DNA of 64,000 nt from Rhineura floridana. Its lineage: Eukaryota; Chordata; Lepidosauria; Squamata; Rhineuridae. How positions within the stretch are numbered: position 1 is the stretch's first letter; each line of letters begins with the position of its first letter. The translations under genes and the position numbers were made by a program. Below the pieces are notes generated by a model. It searched no databases. It was not told the DNA's origin and saw nothing but the letters and a program-made list of their open reading frames with translations. Positions 39,501-46,771 of the stretch are shown here, one piece after another. Location of the stretch: the NCBI RefSeq assembly GCF_030035675.1, contig NC_084485.1, positions 92,338,838 through 92,402,837 on the forward strand, in the 5' to 3' direction.

Positions 39501-42500
39501 GTTCTCCATCCTGTACGTCAAACTAATCTAGTATGCACCTATTAATCTTAAAAGTTCAGTGAACAGTATTCACTCTGAAACACCATTATTTCCTTAGTTC
39601 AGTTTTTTACATCATGTTCTATACCTGATACTCACTTTTTCACATCCTATTACACTTTTAATATCAACGTACAACATGTACCTTTACATATTTAATCAGG
39701 AATTATGACAATGCAGTTTCTTTAATTTGGGTATTCCATAGGGTCATTGTGATGGAAGAGGAGACTCAGAATAGCCTACTTACTCTCTTCCTTGCACAAC
39801 TGCCCTGCAAGGTAGTTTTGTCTGGGGGAAAGCCCTCAAAATCCACCACAGGAACCAACACACTTCCAATGCAAAGTTGTGATATCACCAGTCAGTAGAC
39901 CATTTCTCTTCCTCTGCCCTATTTATGTGTCGAGAATTCTGAGCATCAAATGCCAAACTCTGTCATGCATGCTGCAGATTCAACAACAGCTACAGCTGTT
40001 ACTATTCATCTAGTCAGGCTGTCAGAACAAAGCTACAGGAAGCAGGGGGCCACAAGGAAGAAAACTGAGGCAAAGCCAGCCAAGAAGGGAAGTTCAAGCC
40101 ATCAAGTTACAGTTCGTTGCTATGGCCACATTTCAGTACAAACGTCTAACAGCCGGTGATCAGTTTTGCTAATTTGGCCAAGAGGAAGGGCTGCTTGAAT
40201 TAGGACTAGGAGACAGGGCCTTGAAAGAATGGTATAGAAGGGACAAGAGAACAGATGCAATAATCCAAAGAGTCAGAAAGCAGGGACCAATGGTAATAAA
40301 GTTGGGCCCAAAACAACTGGGAAGAGGAAGGAGGCCGGCATTCACCTACACATTCCTCTACAGTGCACTTGTGTGGCCACATTTCTTAACATGTTTCCCA
40401 CCATTTTGTGGGCATCTCACTGTAGTGACATTATGAACTTAGTCTACAATCCTAGCACACTTCCCTGGGATTCAGTGTGAGTTACTTTTCAGTAAACATG
40501 TATAGGGATTGCACCATTCATCAACTGCACCCTCACCTGCAGAAATTTCAGATGTCCAAGTGCTCAAAATCCTTGTATAATCAATCTAGCCAATTTCAAA
40601 GCATCAAAATTCTTTCCATTAATTATTTCGACTAAAGCTTTGTTGTCTGTCCTTTCTTTCAGACATTGGACATGGCTGGCAATCAGCTGACTTCTGTTCC
40701 ATCTGATTTGCCTGAAGCTCTGGAGTATTTGTACCTCCAGAACAACAAAATCACCACAGTGCCAGAGGATGCCTTTGAATCCACACCCAACATAAAGGGA
40801 ATTTATCTCAGGTTTGTTGTCCAGGAGAAAGCTTCCCCCACTTCCTGAGATGCTTCCAATATAGAGCAAGGTCCAAAAATCCTCTTTAGAACACCTAAGT
40901 GTTTGGACATGCCCAGTGGGATTGGCTGATTTAAGAACTGCCATTGAAAGTCCTCTCTGTTTCAAAAGCACTTGGCTATGCGGCATGGGAAAATGCTATT
41001 CAAGAAATGTAAGCCCAAAGCCCTTCTGGGCATGCAGACCTAGTTGTGGTTATTGAATTCTGGCTACTTTTTGCAGGTAATCAGCACTCTGCATCAGAGT
41101 ACAAATTACATATAATCCACACATTCAGATGACCATTGCTAATCCAGATGTGAACACAGGGCCGGCACCAGGCATGACAGGTCCCTCGGGCACCAACCCC
41201 CCCCCCAAGCATCCAGCATGGGCTTAAATAGCCCCATCTCTTGATTTTAAAATTACAACAGCAACAAAAATAAATAAATAAACAAATAAGGCTTGAATCA
41301 CTTGAGCTCAGGGTATTAATGCCAGCAATAAAGAAACAAAATAAAGGGTTTCCCTGCCCTATGCAGCAATGGCCCATTTCAGTTACACTGATTTCTGGTT
41401 TTCTTTTTTAAAATGTCATTTTTTGTAGACTGTGTGCTTCCTGTTTCCATCACTGAGTGGAGCTGATAAGTAGAAAGTTGTAAACAGAAAGTAGTAAAAA
41501 TACTTCTCATGGGGTTGTATCCAACATAGCACTAAGTCAGGGTGCCCCATCAGCACAAGAATTACTGCTTATGCAATGGGACACCTCCCCAAGCACCCAC
41601 TAAATCTGTTCTAGGGGTGCCCCCAACCCTCTGGAGCAATTTTGGGGAGGGTGTGGGTGTGTGCAGGGGGGGAGAAGTCCTACTGCTCTAGTGGTAATCC
41701 TTGTGCTGTTGGGATGCATTTGTCGAATACCACCCAAAGTGTCCCCTTTAACATAATTAAAATGTAATCAATTCTTCTATAATGCCTCCATGTTGCACTT
41801 TACTTCACCTTTCCTCTCCTTGTTGTTCATTTGAATATCTTGTCCTAAACATTGGCAAGCATCACTCCAAGAGCTGAATTCAGTATTTGGAATGGATCAG
41901 AAGAACTGTAGATTCTCCAAGATAATTCCAGGTTTCAGGGTGGGCCTATAGTGAAGTGCCCTCTTATGTCAATAAGCCTCCAGCTGTGGTCTTCTGTGTC
42001 AACAGGTGGCAGCTACTTAAATTTCCCACAATGCCCAGGAGCAACACTATATCTGGGACATTGTGGGAGATTAAAATGCCTGTCTGCTGCTGCCATAAGC
42101 AGATATGGGTGACCCATGGCTGGCATCAGCACCACTGGGCCCTGCCAGCATGCTGGGGCCCTCGCAGCTGCCCAAGGGTGCCAGGTGCTGATGCTGGACC
42201 TACTCCAAGCAGTAGTTGGGAAGCTGATTCTTAGAGCTGCTGGAAAGGATTAAGCAGGATACATCAGATAAAAAGCACCACCACCAACAAGGCCTCACCT
42301 GCCAATCATAGGATCCAAGACTGGGCCACCAGGAAGAACTAGAGTGGCGGCTGATGGAGACTGGTGGAGGCTAAGCTGAAGCTGCTTTAATTCTTTTTCT
42401 ACTTTTGCAGTACTGATTGAATATGTAATGTGGCCTATTATATGTTATATTATATTTATAGTATGGAATTAATTCATGTATTGTCATAACTGCTATTTGT

Positions 42501-43465
42501 TATTTTTTATTATGGTTGTATTATTTTGTTTGAAATTGTCTTGCAATTGTTTGCTCTTGTTATAAGTTATTTCAATTATTGTGTTTTTGCTTTCTTGTTG
42601 TAAGTCACTTTGAGTTCTACTGTTGGGAAAAAGCGACTAACAAATGCTAGTAATAAATAATAAATAAATAAATAAGATGGTTGATACCTGGAAAAGTGCT
42701 CTTTTAGAAACTTGGGTTCCAAGTCATTTGGGGCTTTATATACTAGTATTGGGAAATTCAGGTTGAACAATTAAATCTGCTCCTCACACCAAAATAACCC
42801 CCCAAACAAACCCCACAACAGACTTTTTGTAATAAGGAAAGTGAGAGGGAAATGCACTGGGGAGTGCAGGTTAACATTTAGTTGATGAAATATTGTCTAA
42901 CTTCACCACAGTCAAGGATGAATGCTCAATAAACAGATCATGTGGAGGCTACCATGGTTGGAAGTATAACTAAACACTGAAAAATTAGCATAACATTGAA
43001 GTAAATAGAGATTACACCCCCTCTCCCCTTTTAAGGGGTATTTCACGGTATATAGAGTCCTCTTGGAAGCAAGGATGGGGAACCTATGTTCCTCCAGATA
43101 TTGTAGGACTCCAATCCCATTAGTCCAAGCCAGCACGGCCAATGAATGATGGGAGTTGTAGTAGACCAAAAAAACACCATGTTGGGGGAGCACTACATTG
43201 GCTACCTCTGGGTTAAGATCAGAAACCAGCAACTCTTTCCTTTTATCTTCAAGGTTTAATAAGATTACATATCCTTTTATCTTCAAGGTTTAATAAGATT
43301 GCATTCAGTGCAGTAAAAGAAAGCACATTCCAAAGACTGAAACATCTACAAGTGCTGGACATTGAAGGAAACTTTGAATTCAGTGACCCTTTGAAGAATG
43401 GTGACCTTTCAGATGAGGAAATGGAAGAGGAGGAAGAAGAGGAAGAACAGGAGGTGGAGGAATAA
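18308..43465 (+). CDS. PODN: Podocan, complete coding gene (nine coding exons)
   Basis: Podocan is a secreted small leucine-rich proteoglycan of the extracellular matrix that binds collagen. The coding parts are 18308-18571, 19656-19749, 25349-25413, 30057-30166, 33499-33655, 34631-34746, 36073-36730, 40663-40811 and 43288-43465. They join in frame to 1791 nt, or 596 residues (human podocan is about 613). In order: a signal peptide (1 to about 23), the cysteine cluster [15 protein letters not shown] (about 51-65), some 20 leucine-rich repeats (about 75-565) and an acidic tail [20 protein letters not shown]. Potential N-glycosylation sites include NLT, NGS, NET and two NLS. Every intron begins with GT and ends with AG. 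SCP2 upstream and SLC1A7 downstream on the opposite strand confirm the locus. An untranslated 5' exon must lie upstream, because an acceptor precedes the start codon by only five bases. Confidence 0.96.
18773..19077. mobile_element. TIR repeat family X, copy 1
   Basis: The left end (gcttccagatgacttgtttattgag) and right end (acagtctggaagagcc) form inverted repeats. Copies at 46772-47317 and 59935-60310 share the internal words 'cctacacttt' and 'ttcccatca/ttccctatca'. This is a non-autonomous DNA transposon in the first coding-region intron of PODN. Confidence 0.65.
19656..19749 (+). CDS. PODN: PODN coding exon 2
   Basis: Encodes [20 protein letters not shown], then [11 protein letters not shown], the first full leucine-rich repeats. 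Acceptor ttcttccag, donor gtaagc. Ends in phase 1. Confidence 0.96.
19816..20655. mobile_element. hAT-like non-autonomous element A (carries an L2 tail insertion)
   Basis: The ends are inverted repeats: gagggcttatccacac on the left, and tgtggatgagccctg on the right. The interior matches, in reverse, 22995-23592. Bases 19933-20132 are a later insertion. A clear target duplication was not found. It lies in PODN coding intron 2. Confidence 0.75.
19933..20132 (-). mobile_element. L2-group LINE 3' tail inserted into element A
   Basis: A run of TTTA repeats, then 'ataccgccctaagcccgaag' and 'gctctctgggcggtgtacat', the reverse complement of an L2-group 3' end. The other copy of the host element reads straight through at this point, which shows the empty site. 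The bases acta flank it on both sides (19929-19932 and 20133-20136). Confidence 0.8.
20830..22755 (-). mobile_element. L1-like ORF1-only (HAL1-like) element, copy 2
   Basis: Near-identical to 1400-3326 with a constant offset of 19430 bases, no indel and three substitutions that I could see. It is flanked by its own 16-bp target duplication, atcagcacttgcttgt (20814-20829 and 22756-22771), so it is a separate insertion and not an assembly echo. It ends at the same 5' point as copy 1. It lies in PODN coding intron 2, antisense to the gene. Confidence 0.9.
21369..21992 (-). CDS. L1-type ORF1 protein of HAL1-like element, copy 2
   Basis: The same 207-residue frame as copy 1, intact. One residue differs (MQLDIEK for MELDIEK). 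It has the N-terminal coiled-coil-like stretch and the C-terminal [14 protein letters not shown] block typical of L1 ORF1p. Two intact frames at two sites suggest that the protein was still under use, or that both copies are simply very young. Confidence 0.75.
   Translation of the reverse strand: MAIKKVAENLEVIMFQKIMDEIEITKQTLRQGSKELKIELSKMTQELKEIGDPVREENEIRDEKRKNKGKIQALEIGTNVELEKDLEFMDIRNKIYCLEFNVISEEINEDIRDKVINGLDNLLDWNDVMQLDIEKIYGINCSHVTMEKLSRDEPVHFVKKKNRDMTLQQYFSNLFRIDGKKIFGIEEIPIRLLLYDYGYDSKIIMEY
22995..23592. mobile_element. hAT-like non-autonomous element B, inverted relative of A
   Basis: Begins with tgagggctcatccacacagt and matches the reverse complement of element A through 'taattttacatgtttactcc' and 'actagtaggagttcctctgg'. 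The far end stops at about 23592, before the expected inverted repeat, so one terminus is lost. Confidence 0.75.
23942..24100. repeat. Large imperfect inverted repeat
   Basis: The arm tctgaggaagaactgaggat..ccttcagggcaaagcattct (about 23942-23995) pairs with cagaatgccttgctctgaag..gaccctcagctcttcctcaa (about 24046-24100), with a loop of about 50 bp. It looks like a foldback MITE, but no target duplication was seen. Confidence 0.65.
24101..25348 (+). other. PODN coding intron 2, distal part
   Basis: No exon. A stretch at about 24490-24750 has ends (tgtagccaacattctc / gtgatacaaccctaag) like the GGTTGTA-ended MITEs. The rest is unassigned. Confidence 0.45.
25349..25413 (+). CDS. PODN: PODN coding exon 3
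   Basis: Encodes (G)[21 protein letters not shown], a leucine-rich repeat. The acceptor is tatttgaag, a purine-rich end but with a T-rich tract upstream; donor gtaagc. Ends in phase 0. Confidence 0.95.
25800..25825. repeat. Short (AC)n microsatellite
   Basis: An ACACAC run after gcgcacatgc. Confidence 0.8.
26190..26607 (+). mobile_element. L2-group LINE 3' end
   Basis: Reads [20 protein letters not shown], then [20 protein letters not shown] and WNSL, the end of the L2-group protein. A stop follows at about 26431, then a 3' UTR with 'tgccgcccagagagctg' and an AATAAA-repeat tail ending at 26607. It lies in PODN coding intron 3. The frame is intact where visible. Confidence 0.85.
26608..26727. 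repeat. Palindromic repeat family Y, copy 2
   Basis: 'cctccagatgatcttggacta' pairs with 'ttgtagtccaaaacatctgc', with the usual 'gggcaccatattggct' end. It abuts the L2 tail, which may have inserted at its edge. Confidence 0.65.
26728..27672 (+). other. PODN coding intron 3, unassigned part
   Basis: No feature could be supported apart from low-level A/T-rich repeats. Confidence 0.5.
27681..27797. mobile_element. Hairpin hAT MITE, copy A
   Basis: The left arm cagagcttggaaatgttact..gaactacaactcccatca pairs with tgatgggagttgtagttc..aagtaacttttccaagctctg. It is flanked by an exact 8-bp duplication, ctatgcag (27673-27680 and 27798-27805). 117 bp; PODN coding intron 3. Confidence 0.92.
27806..30056 (+). 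other. PODN coding intron 3, distal part
   Basis: Mostly unassigned. At about 29400-29525 the sequence 'attgtatataagccacactggg..aagagcagtggacaaatgc' looks like the worn 3' end of a LINE or SINE, plus strand. Confidence 0.4.
30057..30166 (+). CDS. PODN: PODN coding exon 4
   Basis: Encodes [20 protein letters not shown], then [16 protein letters not shown]. The NLT is a potential N-glycosylation site. Acceptor gttttccag, donor gtaaac. Ends in phase 2. Confidence 0.96.
30530..30648. repeat. Palindromic repeat family Y, copy 3
   Basis: 'caggggtggaaaacctgatg' starts it, and 'ggctggggctgatgggagtt' and 'tccaacatcatctggaggt' form the second arm. Confidence 0.65.
31139..31322 (+). mobile_element. 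tRNA-derived SINE with CR1-like 3' end, plus strand
   Basis: It has an A-box-like start (tagctcagtggtagaac) and B-box-like word (aaattcaatctc), then a body 'gaaaccctagagcgccactg' and a 3' end 'ggcagttccctatgttcct' like a CR1 end. A second copy lies on the minus strand at 43983-44148. It is not a functional tRNA, because the cloverleaf is not kept. Confidence 0.8.
31688..31827. mobile_element. MITE with GGCTGCATACACACCATA ends, copy 1
   Basis: The left end ggctgcatacacaccata pairs with the right end tatggtgtgcatgaagcc. The inner arms 'aagaatcctggaaattgtag' and 'gctacaattcccagcgccctt' also pair. A second copy sits at 47084-47261. Confidence 0.85.
31872..32102 (+). mobile_element. Sauria SINE (BovB-tailed), copy 1
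   Basis: It has a tRNA-like head (gtggtgtagtggttagagtg..gggttcgagtcc), a core with 'ctcactgggtgaccttgggc' and a 3' end 'aagtcaggatcgacttgaag' running into an (AAC)n tail. That 3' end matches the BovB LINE end at 52215-52264. Sauria SINEs are known to use the BovB machinery. Confidence 0.93.
32312..32420 (-). repeat. Possible worn L2-type 3' end
   Basis: 'tttatgttctacctttcccc' and 'ggtcagtcaggctgagagag' resemble a minus-strand LINE or SINE tail. Poorly preserved. Confidence 0.4.
32421..33498 (+). other. PODN coding intron 4, distal part
   Basis: No further feature could be supported in this stretch. Confidence 0.5.
33499..33655 (+). CDS. PODN: PODN coding exon 5
   Basis: Encodes [20 protein letters not shown], then [20 protein letters not shown] and [12 protein letters not shown]. 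It contains the NGS glycosylation motif, shared with human podocan. Acceptor tttcctatag, donor gtataa. Ends in phase 0. Confidence 0.96.
33765..33880. mobile_element. Hairpin hAT MITE, copy B
   Basis: The same 116-bp palindrome as copies A and C. It has an exact 8-bp duplication, ctatctaa (33757-33764 and 33881-33888). It lies in PODN coding intron 5, about 110 bp after exon 5. Confidence 0.93.
34353..34493. repeat. Palindromic repeat family Y, copy 4
   Basis: 'agttagccaatgtggggtcc..tgctggactacaacttcca' pairs with 'gatggaagttggaatccaac..aggacaccaagttggct'. About 140 bp before coding exon 6. Confidence 0.7.
34631..34746 (+). CDS. PODN: PODN coding exon 6
   Basis: Encodes [20 protein letters not shown], then [21 protein letters not shown] is a potential N-glycosylation site. 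Acceptor ttatggcag, donor gtgagc. Ends in phase 2 within the tryptophan codon. Confidence 0.96.
34747..35728 (+). other. PODN coding intron 6, proximal part
   Basis: An AC microsatellite lies at 35393-35414. At about 34890-34980 there is a worn copy of the short repeat with 'ttgagagtaagccccattt'. Otherwise unassigned. Confidence 0.5.
35393..35414. repeat. (AC)n microsatellite
   Basis: A pure AC run of about 22 bp. Confidence 0.9.
35729..36001. repeat. Two adjoining family Y palindromic repeats before exon 7
   Basis: The first copy (35729-35876) runs from 'ggtggggaacctgtggct' to 'ggaggtcactaaagtggcta'. The second (35885-36001) runs from 'ttattgctggactataatct' to 'acatctggaggcctcaggtt'. The second ends about 70 bp before the acceptor of coding exon 7, so it covers part of the usual branch-point neighbourhood. 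Confidence 0.65.
36073..36730 (+). CDS. PODN: PODN coding exon 7, the large leucine-rich repeat exon
   Basis: The largest exon, 658 nt, encoding residues about 269-488: [80 protein letters not shown] and more. About eight repeats follow the LxxLxLxxNxL pattern. It closely tracks the human exon, including [13 protein letters not shown]. Acceptor tttcaag, donor gtacaa. Ends in phase 0. Confidence 0.97.
36731..37015 (+). other. PODN coding intron 7, before the LTR
   Basis: No feature could be supported. The sequence is AT-rich near 36900-36960. Confidence 0.4.
37021..37848 (-). mobile_element. Solo LTR of a retrovirus-like element (fossil)
   Basis: An 828-bp segment begins TGTGACGTCC and ends GGAACATCACA, so it has the TG..CA ends and short inverted repeats of an LTR. 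It is flanked by a 5-bp duplication, agggg (37016-37020 and 37849-37853). AATAAA signals occur on the minus strand near 37470 and 37130, which suggests minus orientation. No gag, pol or env sequence adjoins it. A stretch near 37365-37385 resembles leader sequence of such elements, so a shorter LTR plus a little internal sequence is the alternative. It lies in PODN coding intron 7. Confidence 0.6.
37615..37685. repeat. Low-complexity CCA/ACC-rich stretch inside the LTR
   Basis: Repeated caccaacaacacaccaccac words, nearly lacking G on the plus strand. Confidence 0.8.
37854..38910 (+). other. PODN coding intron 7, unassigned part
   Basis: A GC-richer block at about 38420-38670 (ctgccccttcagtccttg, cccacccccacccaaatg) is of unknown origin. 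No exon or known repeat was recognised. Confidence 0.4.
38982..39150 (-). mobile_element. CR1 LINE 3' end fragment
   Basis: 'agaagaacctgccagatgag', 'catctagtccagcgtcctgt' and 'cagcaactggcattcaacag' are the reverse-complement CR1 3' end. It is inserted within a family Y palindrome; the word accat flanks both sides. Confidence 0.8.
39163..39279. mobile_element. Hairpin hAT MITE, copy C
   Basis: The same 117-bp palindrome as copies A and B. It has an exact 8-bp duplication, gtcaggag (39155-39162 and 39280-39287). PODN coding intron 7. Confidence 0.93.
39336..40662 (+). other. PODN coding intron 7, distal part
   Basis: Unassigned except for a worn short repeat at about 40445-40515 ('acaatcctagcacacttccc..agtaaacatgtatagggatt'). 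Confidence 0.45.
40663..40811 (+). CDS. PODN: PODN coding exon 8
   Basis: Encodes [20 protein letters not shown], then [20 protein letters not shown] and TPNIKGIYL. Acceptor tttctttcag. The donor gtttgt is a weaker GT site than the others. Ends in phase 2. Confidence 0.96.
41513..41740. repeat. GGGTTGTATCCAAC-ended repeat, relative of 17915-18150
   Basis: It starts ggttgtatccaacatagcac and shares 'actaaatctgttctaggggt' and 'ccctctggagcaattttggg' with the other copy. It is a DNA-transposon-like relic in PODN coding intron 8. Confidence 0.6.
41741..42411 (+). other. PODN coding intron 8, GC-rich middle
   Basis: An inverted pair, 'aatttcccacaatgcccagg' (about 42020) and 'tgggacattgtgggagatt' (about 42055), forms a short hairpin. 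'tggcaccaggtgctgatgctgg'-like words near 42180 and 'ggccggcaccaggcatgac' near 41160 may be ends of one repeat. No exon. Confidence 0.4.
42412..42676 (+). mobile_element. Worn L2/L3-type LINE 3' UTR and tail
   Basis: AT-rich sequence ending 'ttgtaagtcactttgagttc..gggaaaaagcgactaacaaa', then AATAAATAAATA at 42650-42675. The coding part is absent. Confidence 0.6.
43075..43212. repeat. Family Y palindrome just before the last PODN exon
   Basis: 'aggatggggaacctatgttc..ttgtaggactccaatccc' pairs with 'gatgggagttgtagtagacc..gggagcactacattggct'. It ends about 26 bp before the duplicated acceptor block. Confidence 0.7.
43238..43300 (+). repeat. PODN: Tandem duplication of the last-exon splice acceptor
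   Basis: The 29-bp block from tccttttatcttcaag through gtttaataagatt occurs at 43238-43266 and again at 43272-43300, a 34-bp period. It holds the polypyrimidine tract, the AG and the first exon bases. The downstream acceptor (exon start 43288) gives the conserved podocan end. The upstream acceptor (exon start 43254) would add 34 nt. Confidence 0.95.
43288..43465 (+). CDS. PODN: PODN coding exon 9, last repeat and acidic tail
   Basis: Encodes [20 protein letters not shown], then [18 protein letters not shown] and [20 protein letters not shown], with a stop at 43463-43465. Human podocan has [13 protein letters not shown] and a long glutamate run at the same place. The start at 43288 is chosen because it keeps this frame. 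Confidence 0.96.
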
Positions 43466-43660
43466 TGAACCTTGACTGAACCAAGCATATCACATGGTAG
43501 AAAACTACCTTTAATGCTTTTCTAGGGGGACAGTTATACTGTTTCTTTACTTGATCCAGTTTTCTTTGGCAGCCCCAAAGCCTGTACGGAAAAAATTATT
43601 ATGATTCAATTCTGTTAGTTGGTGAGTTGGCAAATAAATATCTGTGATGATTCATAAATC
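43466..43660 (+). other. PODN: PODN 3' UTR
   Basis: Non-coding sequence from the stop to just past an AATAAA. Longer forms cannot be excluded; another AATAAA lies near 44418. Confidence 0.6.
43633..43638 (+). promoter_or_regulatory. Poly(A) signal AATAAA, PODN
   Basis: Canonical hexamer 168 bp after the stop, followed by a TG-rich stretch (tctgtgatg, then ctgtgctagtg). Confidence 0.65.
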
Positions 43661-43982
43661 TGTGCTAGTGCAATATCAGAACTGTATACATCACAAGATG
43701 ACCAAGGTGTTCCATAGAGATAGCAATCTGTGCACCAACACAGTAATACCACATTTATTGTAGCTTTCTGGGATGGCACAGCCAACTCAAGCTATGTACA
43801 CCATGCCGCAGGCAGTTTTCATATCGGATCTTGTAGCTCAGATGTACTTTCCATTCATAACTGCTATGGAATAGCATCATTCCTATATGATAACATGCAG
43901 AGTGCACAGAAAGCAGCCTCTCTGTAACTATCTCTATGCATTGCACTATCCTTGCAAAGGCATATAAAAGAGGTATTTTCGG

Positions 43983-44148
43983 TGGTTGCCTTATACTGAA
44001 TCTGACCATCTAGCTCATTGTTGTGTACAATGACTAGCCACAGTTCTCTAGGGTTTTAGAAAGGAGTCTTTTCTACCTCTAGATCAGGGATTGAATCTGG
44101 AACCTTTCGCATGCAAGTGCTCTACCACTGAACTATAGCCCTTTCCTC
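43983..44148 (-). mobile_element. tRNA-derived SINE with CR1-like 3' end, minus strand
   Basis: The reverse complement gives 'ggctatagttcagtggtaga' at the head and 'gattcagtataaggcaacca' near the end, the same family as 31139-31322. Confidence 0.75.
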
Positions 44149-46130
44149 ATTTTTAATGCTGCCTTTTCCCAAAGGCCCTCAGAGGCCTGAGTCTAGGCAT
44201 CCTTTTGAAGACTTTTGCTTTTATTCAAACTATTTTTTAGTTTTAGATTTTAACATGGTTAAGTCCTTTGTTGATATATGTTTCTAGTTACTGACCACTC
44301 TGGACTGCTGGATAGGACAGGCATTATAAAATCTAACTGAATACATTACTAACCATTTCGAACAGGTTCAGATTCTTTACTGAGTTTTGAATAGTAGCTG
44401 CTACTGTTATGAGCTGGAATAAAGATAAATAATGAGTTGGGACAAAATGCAATGAATACATGAATAATACTCTGATTTCATGTTTTTCAGGAACTCCTTC
44501 AGCAAAGCAGCCTGCATCCCTGTGTTTATATATCTATACATATCTATATCCTTCTATAGATATACAGAGAACACTTAGCAAACAGTGCAACAAATTTCAT
44601 GCAAGTGGTTGGCTCATGTGATGCTTGGCCAGGCCAGTTGAAGACAGTCTGCTAATATTGGTGGGGGGAGTCCCCCAAGTGTCCACCTTTTCCAAGTACT
44701 TTCTGGATCATCAAAGATTTGGGGGGAATTTGCAAAAGCTGGCTTTTGTTCCCCTTCTTTCACTTCTCTCACAGTGTTCATATGGGAAAAAAAGTAAGAC
44801 TCTTTAGAGCAAATGCCCCAGAACAGTGTTCTGTGTCGCTGCATTCCAATGAATCGCTGTGCTCAGTGATGAGAGAAGGGAGAGCATCCTGTGTGGTTTC
44901 GTTTTGTAGAACAACGTGAAGCATCTCAGAACCATCAAATGACAATAAGACTGACTCACCACACTGGATAACTCTGTCCCTTTTTTGGTTCAGTTCCTTA
45001 TGTATATTTGGATTAAGAAAGAAATCCTATTACGGCTGGATCCCATATATAATTTATCCCCATTCCCAAAGCCTGCAATATGCATCCACCTTTATAAAGG
45101 TTTGAAATAGCAGATTATTCTGTTTTGTGGAAATAAAAATATATTTTGCCTTTGAGAGATTTGTCAAATTTCCTGTTTGTGTGCACGCGCATGCTTGTGT
45201 GCATGCGGATGCAGAGCATTTGCTAATATTAATTGGAAGACAGAAATCATATGAAGGTGGTCTGTCTAACCTGGTACTGCCCACTCCATTGGTCTTCAGC
45301 TGGTGGGTCAGGAGGACCCACTACTGGGTCACAGCCTGACCTAAGGTGGGTTGCAACAACAACACAACCACCATACAAATATAGGGTAAAAAAAGGAAAA
45401 AGTAGGCCCCCAAGTTCATGCTTGGGATAAAGATGGGTCTCCCTTCTCCTCCTACCTTTTTTATCCTGTCTTTGATGCCTTCTCTCATTTGGGTTCTCAG
45501 CTTCCAAACATGGGCACACACTGCAGAACATCAGCAGTCATTACTGTCCATTGTCTCACATTGACTTGTTCAGGCTGTCTAACAAATAGTTATCCGAATA
45601 TAACCCTGTGTGAAAATCTGTGTTTTACAGTAGGCAACTGTTTCTTTTTACTGTTCATAACCTTATTTGAAGTTCCTGTGCATAGTTCCTGTTCTTTTGG
45701 GATGGTTTTTTTTCTTGTCGAACAAAATGTATCTTTTAACATCTCTGATTAGTGGATAAATTGCACTGTTTTTGTAGGGGCCCAGCAAAGAGCTTGGAGC
45801 AAGAGGAGCATTTGAAATCCAAAAAAGATAACTTTCTAACTATAGACCAGCAGGGAAAACACCTGATAAAAACCCATGTCAACCAACTCTGCCAAGAAAT
45901 TCTGACATTAGGATGGCCAGCTATTTCCTTCCCAACCTCGGCCTCTCCAAAGGAGACTATTGCACAATACACAAATGCAGCTGTTACTTGATTGACCAAA
46001 GGACTGGGGGAGAAGGGAGAGAGAAATCTAGACATCTTTCACCAAGGCAGGGTTTCTATTGTGGGGATGCTTCATCTTTCTTAACCCTTAAACGGCAATA
46101 TTTTGTTGGGGAAATGTGATACTTTCGTAC
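44149..46130. other. PODN 3' flank, mostly unassigned
   Basis: Contains a possible worn LINE tail (about 44150-44340), an AT-rich stretch with tatctatacatatctata (44525-44570) and an alternating purine-pyrimidine run, gtgtgcacgcgcatgc (45178-45214). No exon-like frame was recognised. Confidence 0.45.
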
Positions 46131-46138
46131 AGCTAGAG

Positions 46139-46391
46139 CAGTGGTTCTCAAACTTTTTTGGTTTGCGGCGCACTGTAAAACATAAAATTTTTCTGGCGGA
46201 CTTAGTGTACAAAATTAAAAATATATTAATATATTTTAAACTATGAATAAAAATAACAAACTATAGAAAACTTACCCTATACAAATGGGTTTGTTCTCAT
46301 TTTTAAAATATACTTTCATAATATTTGAGGCACACCTAGCCACCTCTTAGGGGGCACCAGTGTGCCTGGGCGCACCGTTTGAGAATCACTG
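46139..46391. mobile_element. hAT MITE with CAGTGGTTCTCAAAC ends
   Basis: The left end cagtggttctcaaac pairs with the right end gtttgagaatcactg. It has an exact 8-bp duplication, agctagag (46131-46138 and 46392-46399). 253 bp, AT-rich interior, no transposase. These ends are typical of hAT-Charlie-group elements. Confidence 0.95.
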
Positions 46392-46546
46392 AGCTAGAGG
46401 GTCTTTTGCAATCTGAAGTGCTGCATGGAAGATGGGTGCCAAGTGTCATTTTGATTCATTTTTGTAATATTGCTAGTGTGCTATTTCAGAGTTTGTATGC
46501 ATGTTGCTATTCCCTTCAACACCGAAGAGATGCATGATCTAGTGCA

Positions 46547-46677
46547 GGGGTAGCCAACATGGGGCCCACCAGGTTTTGTGGGCTATACTTCCTATCGCCC
46601 CCCCCCATGGTCAATGGTGAGCAATGATGGGAATTGTAATCCACAACAATATAAGGACCATGTTGTCTACTCCTGGT
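46547..46677. repeat. Palindromic repeat family Y, copy near 46.6 kb
   Basis: 'aggggtagccaacatggggc' on the left and 'aaggaccatgttgtctactc' on the right, with 'gatgggaattgtaatcca' inside. Confidence 0.6.
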
Positions 46678-46771
46678 CTAGTGAACTTGCATATACTGGA
46701 TGCTGACATTTCAGCCCAGAACTAGAATTTCAGTAGGTTATTTCTTAAAAGACACCAAAAAGTTCAGTTTT

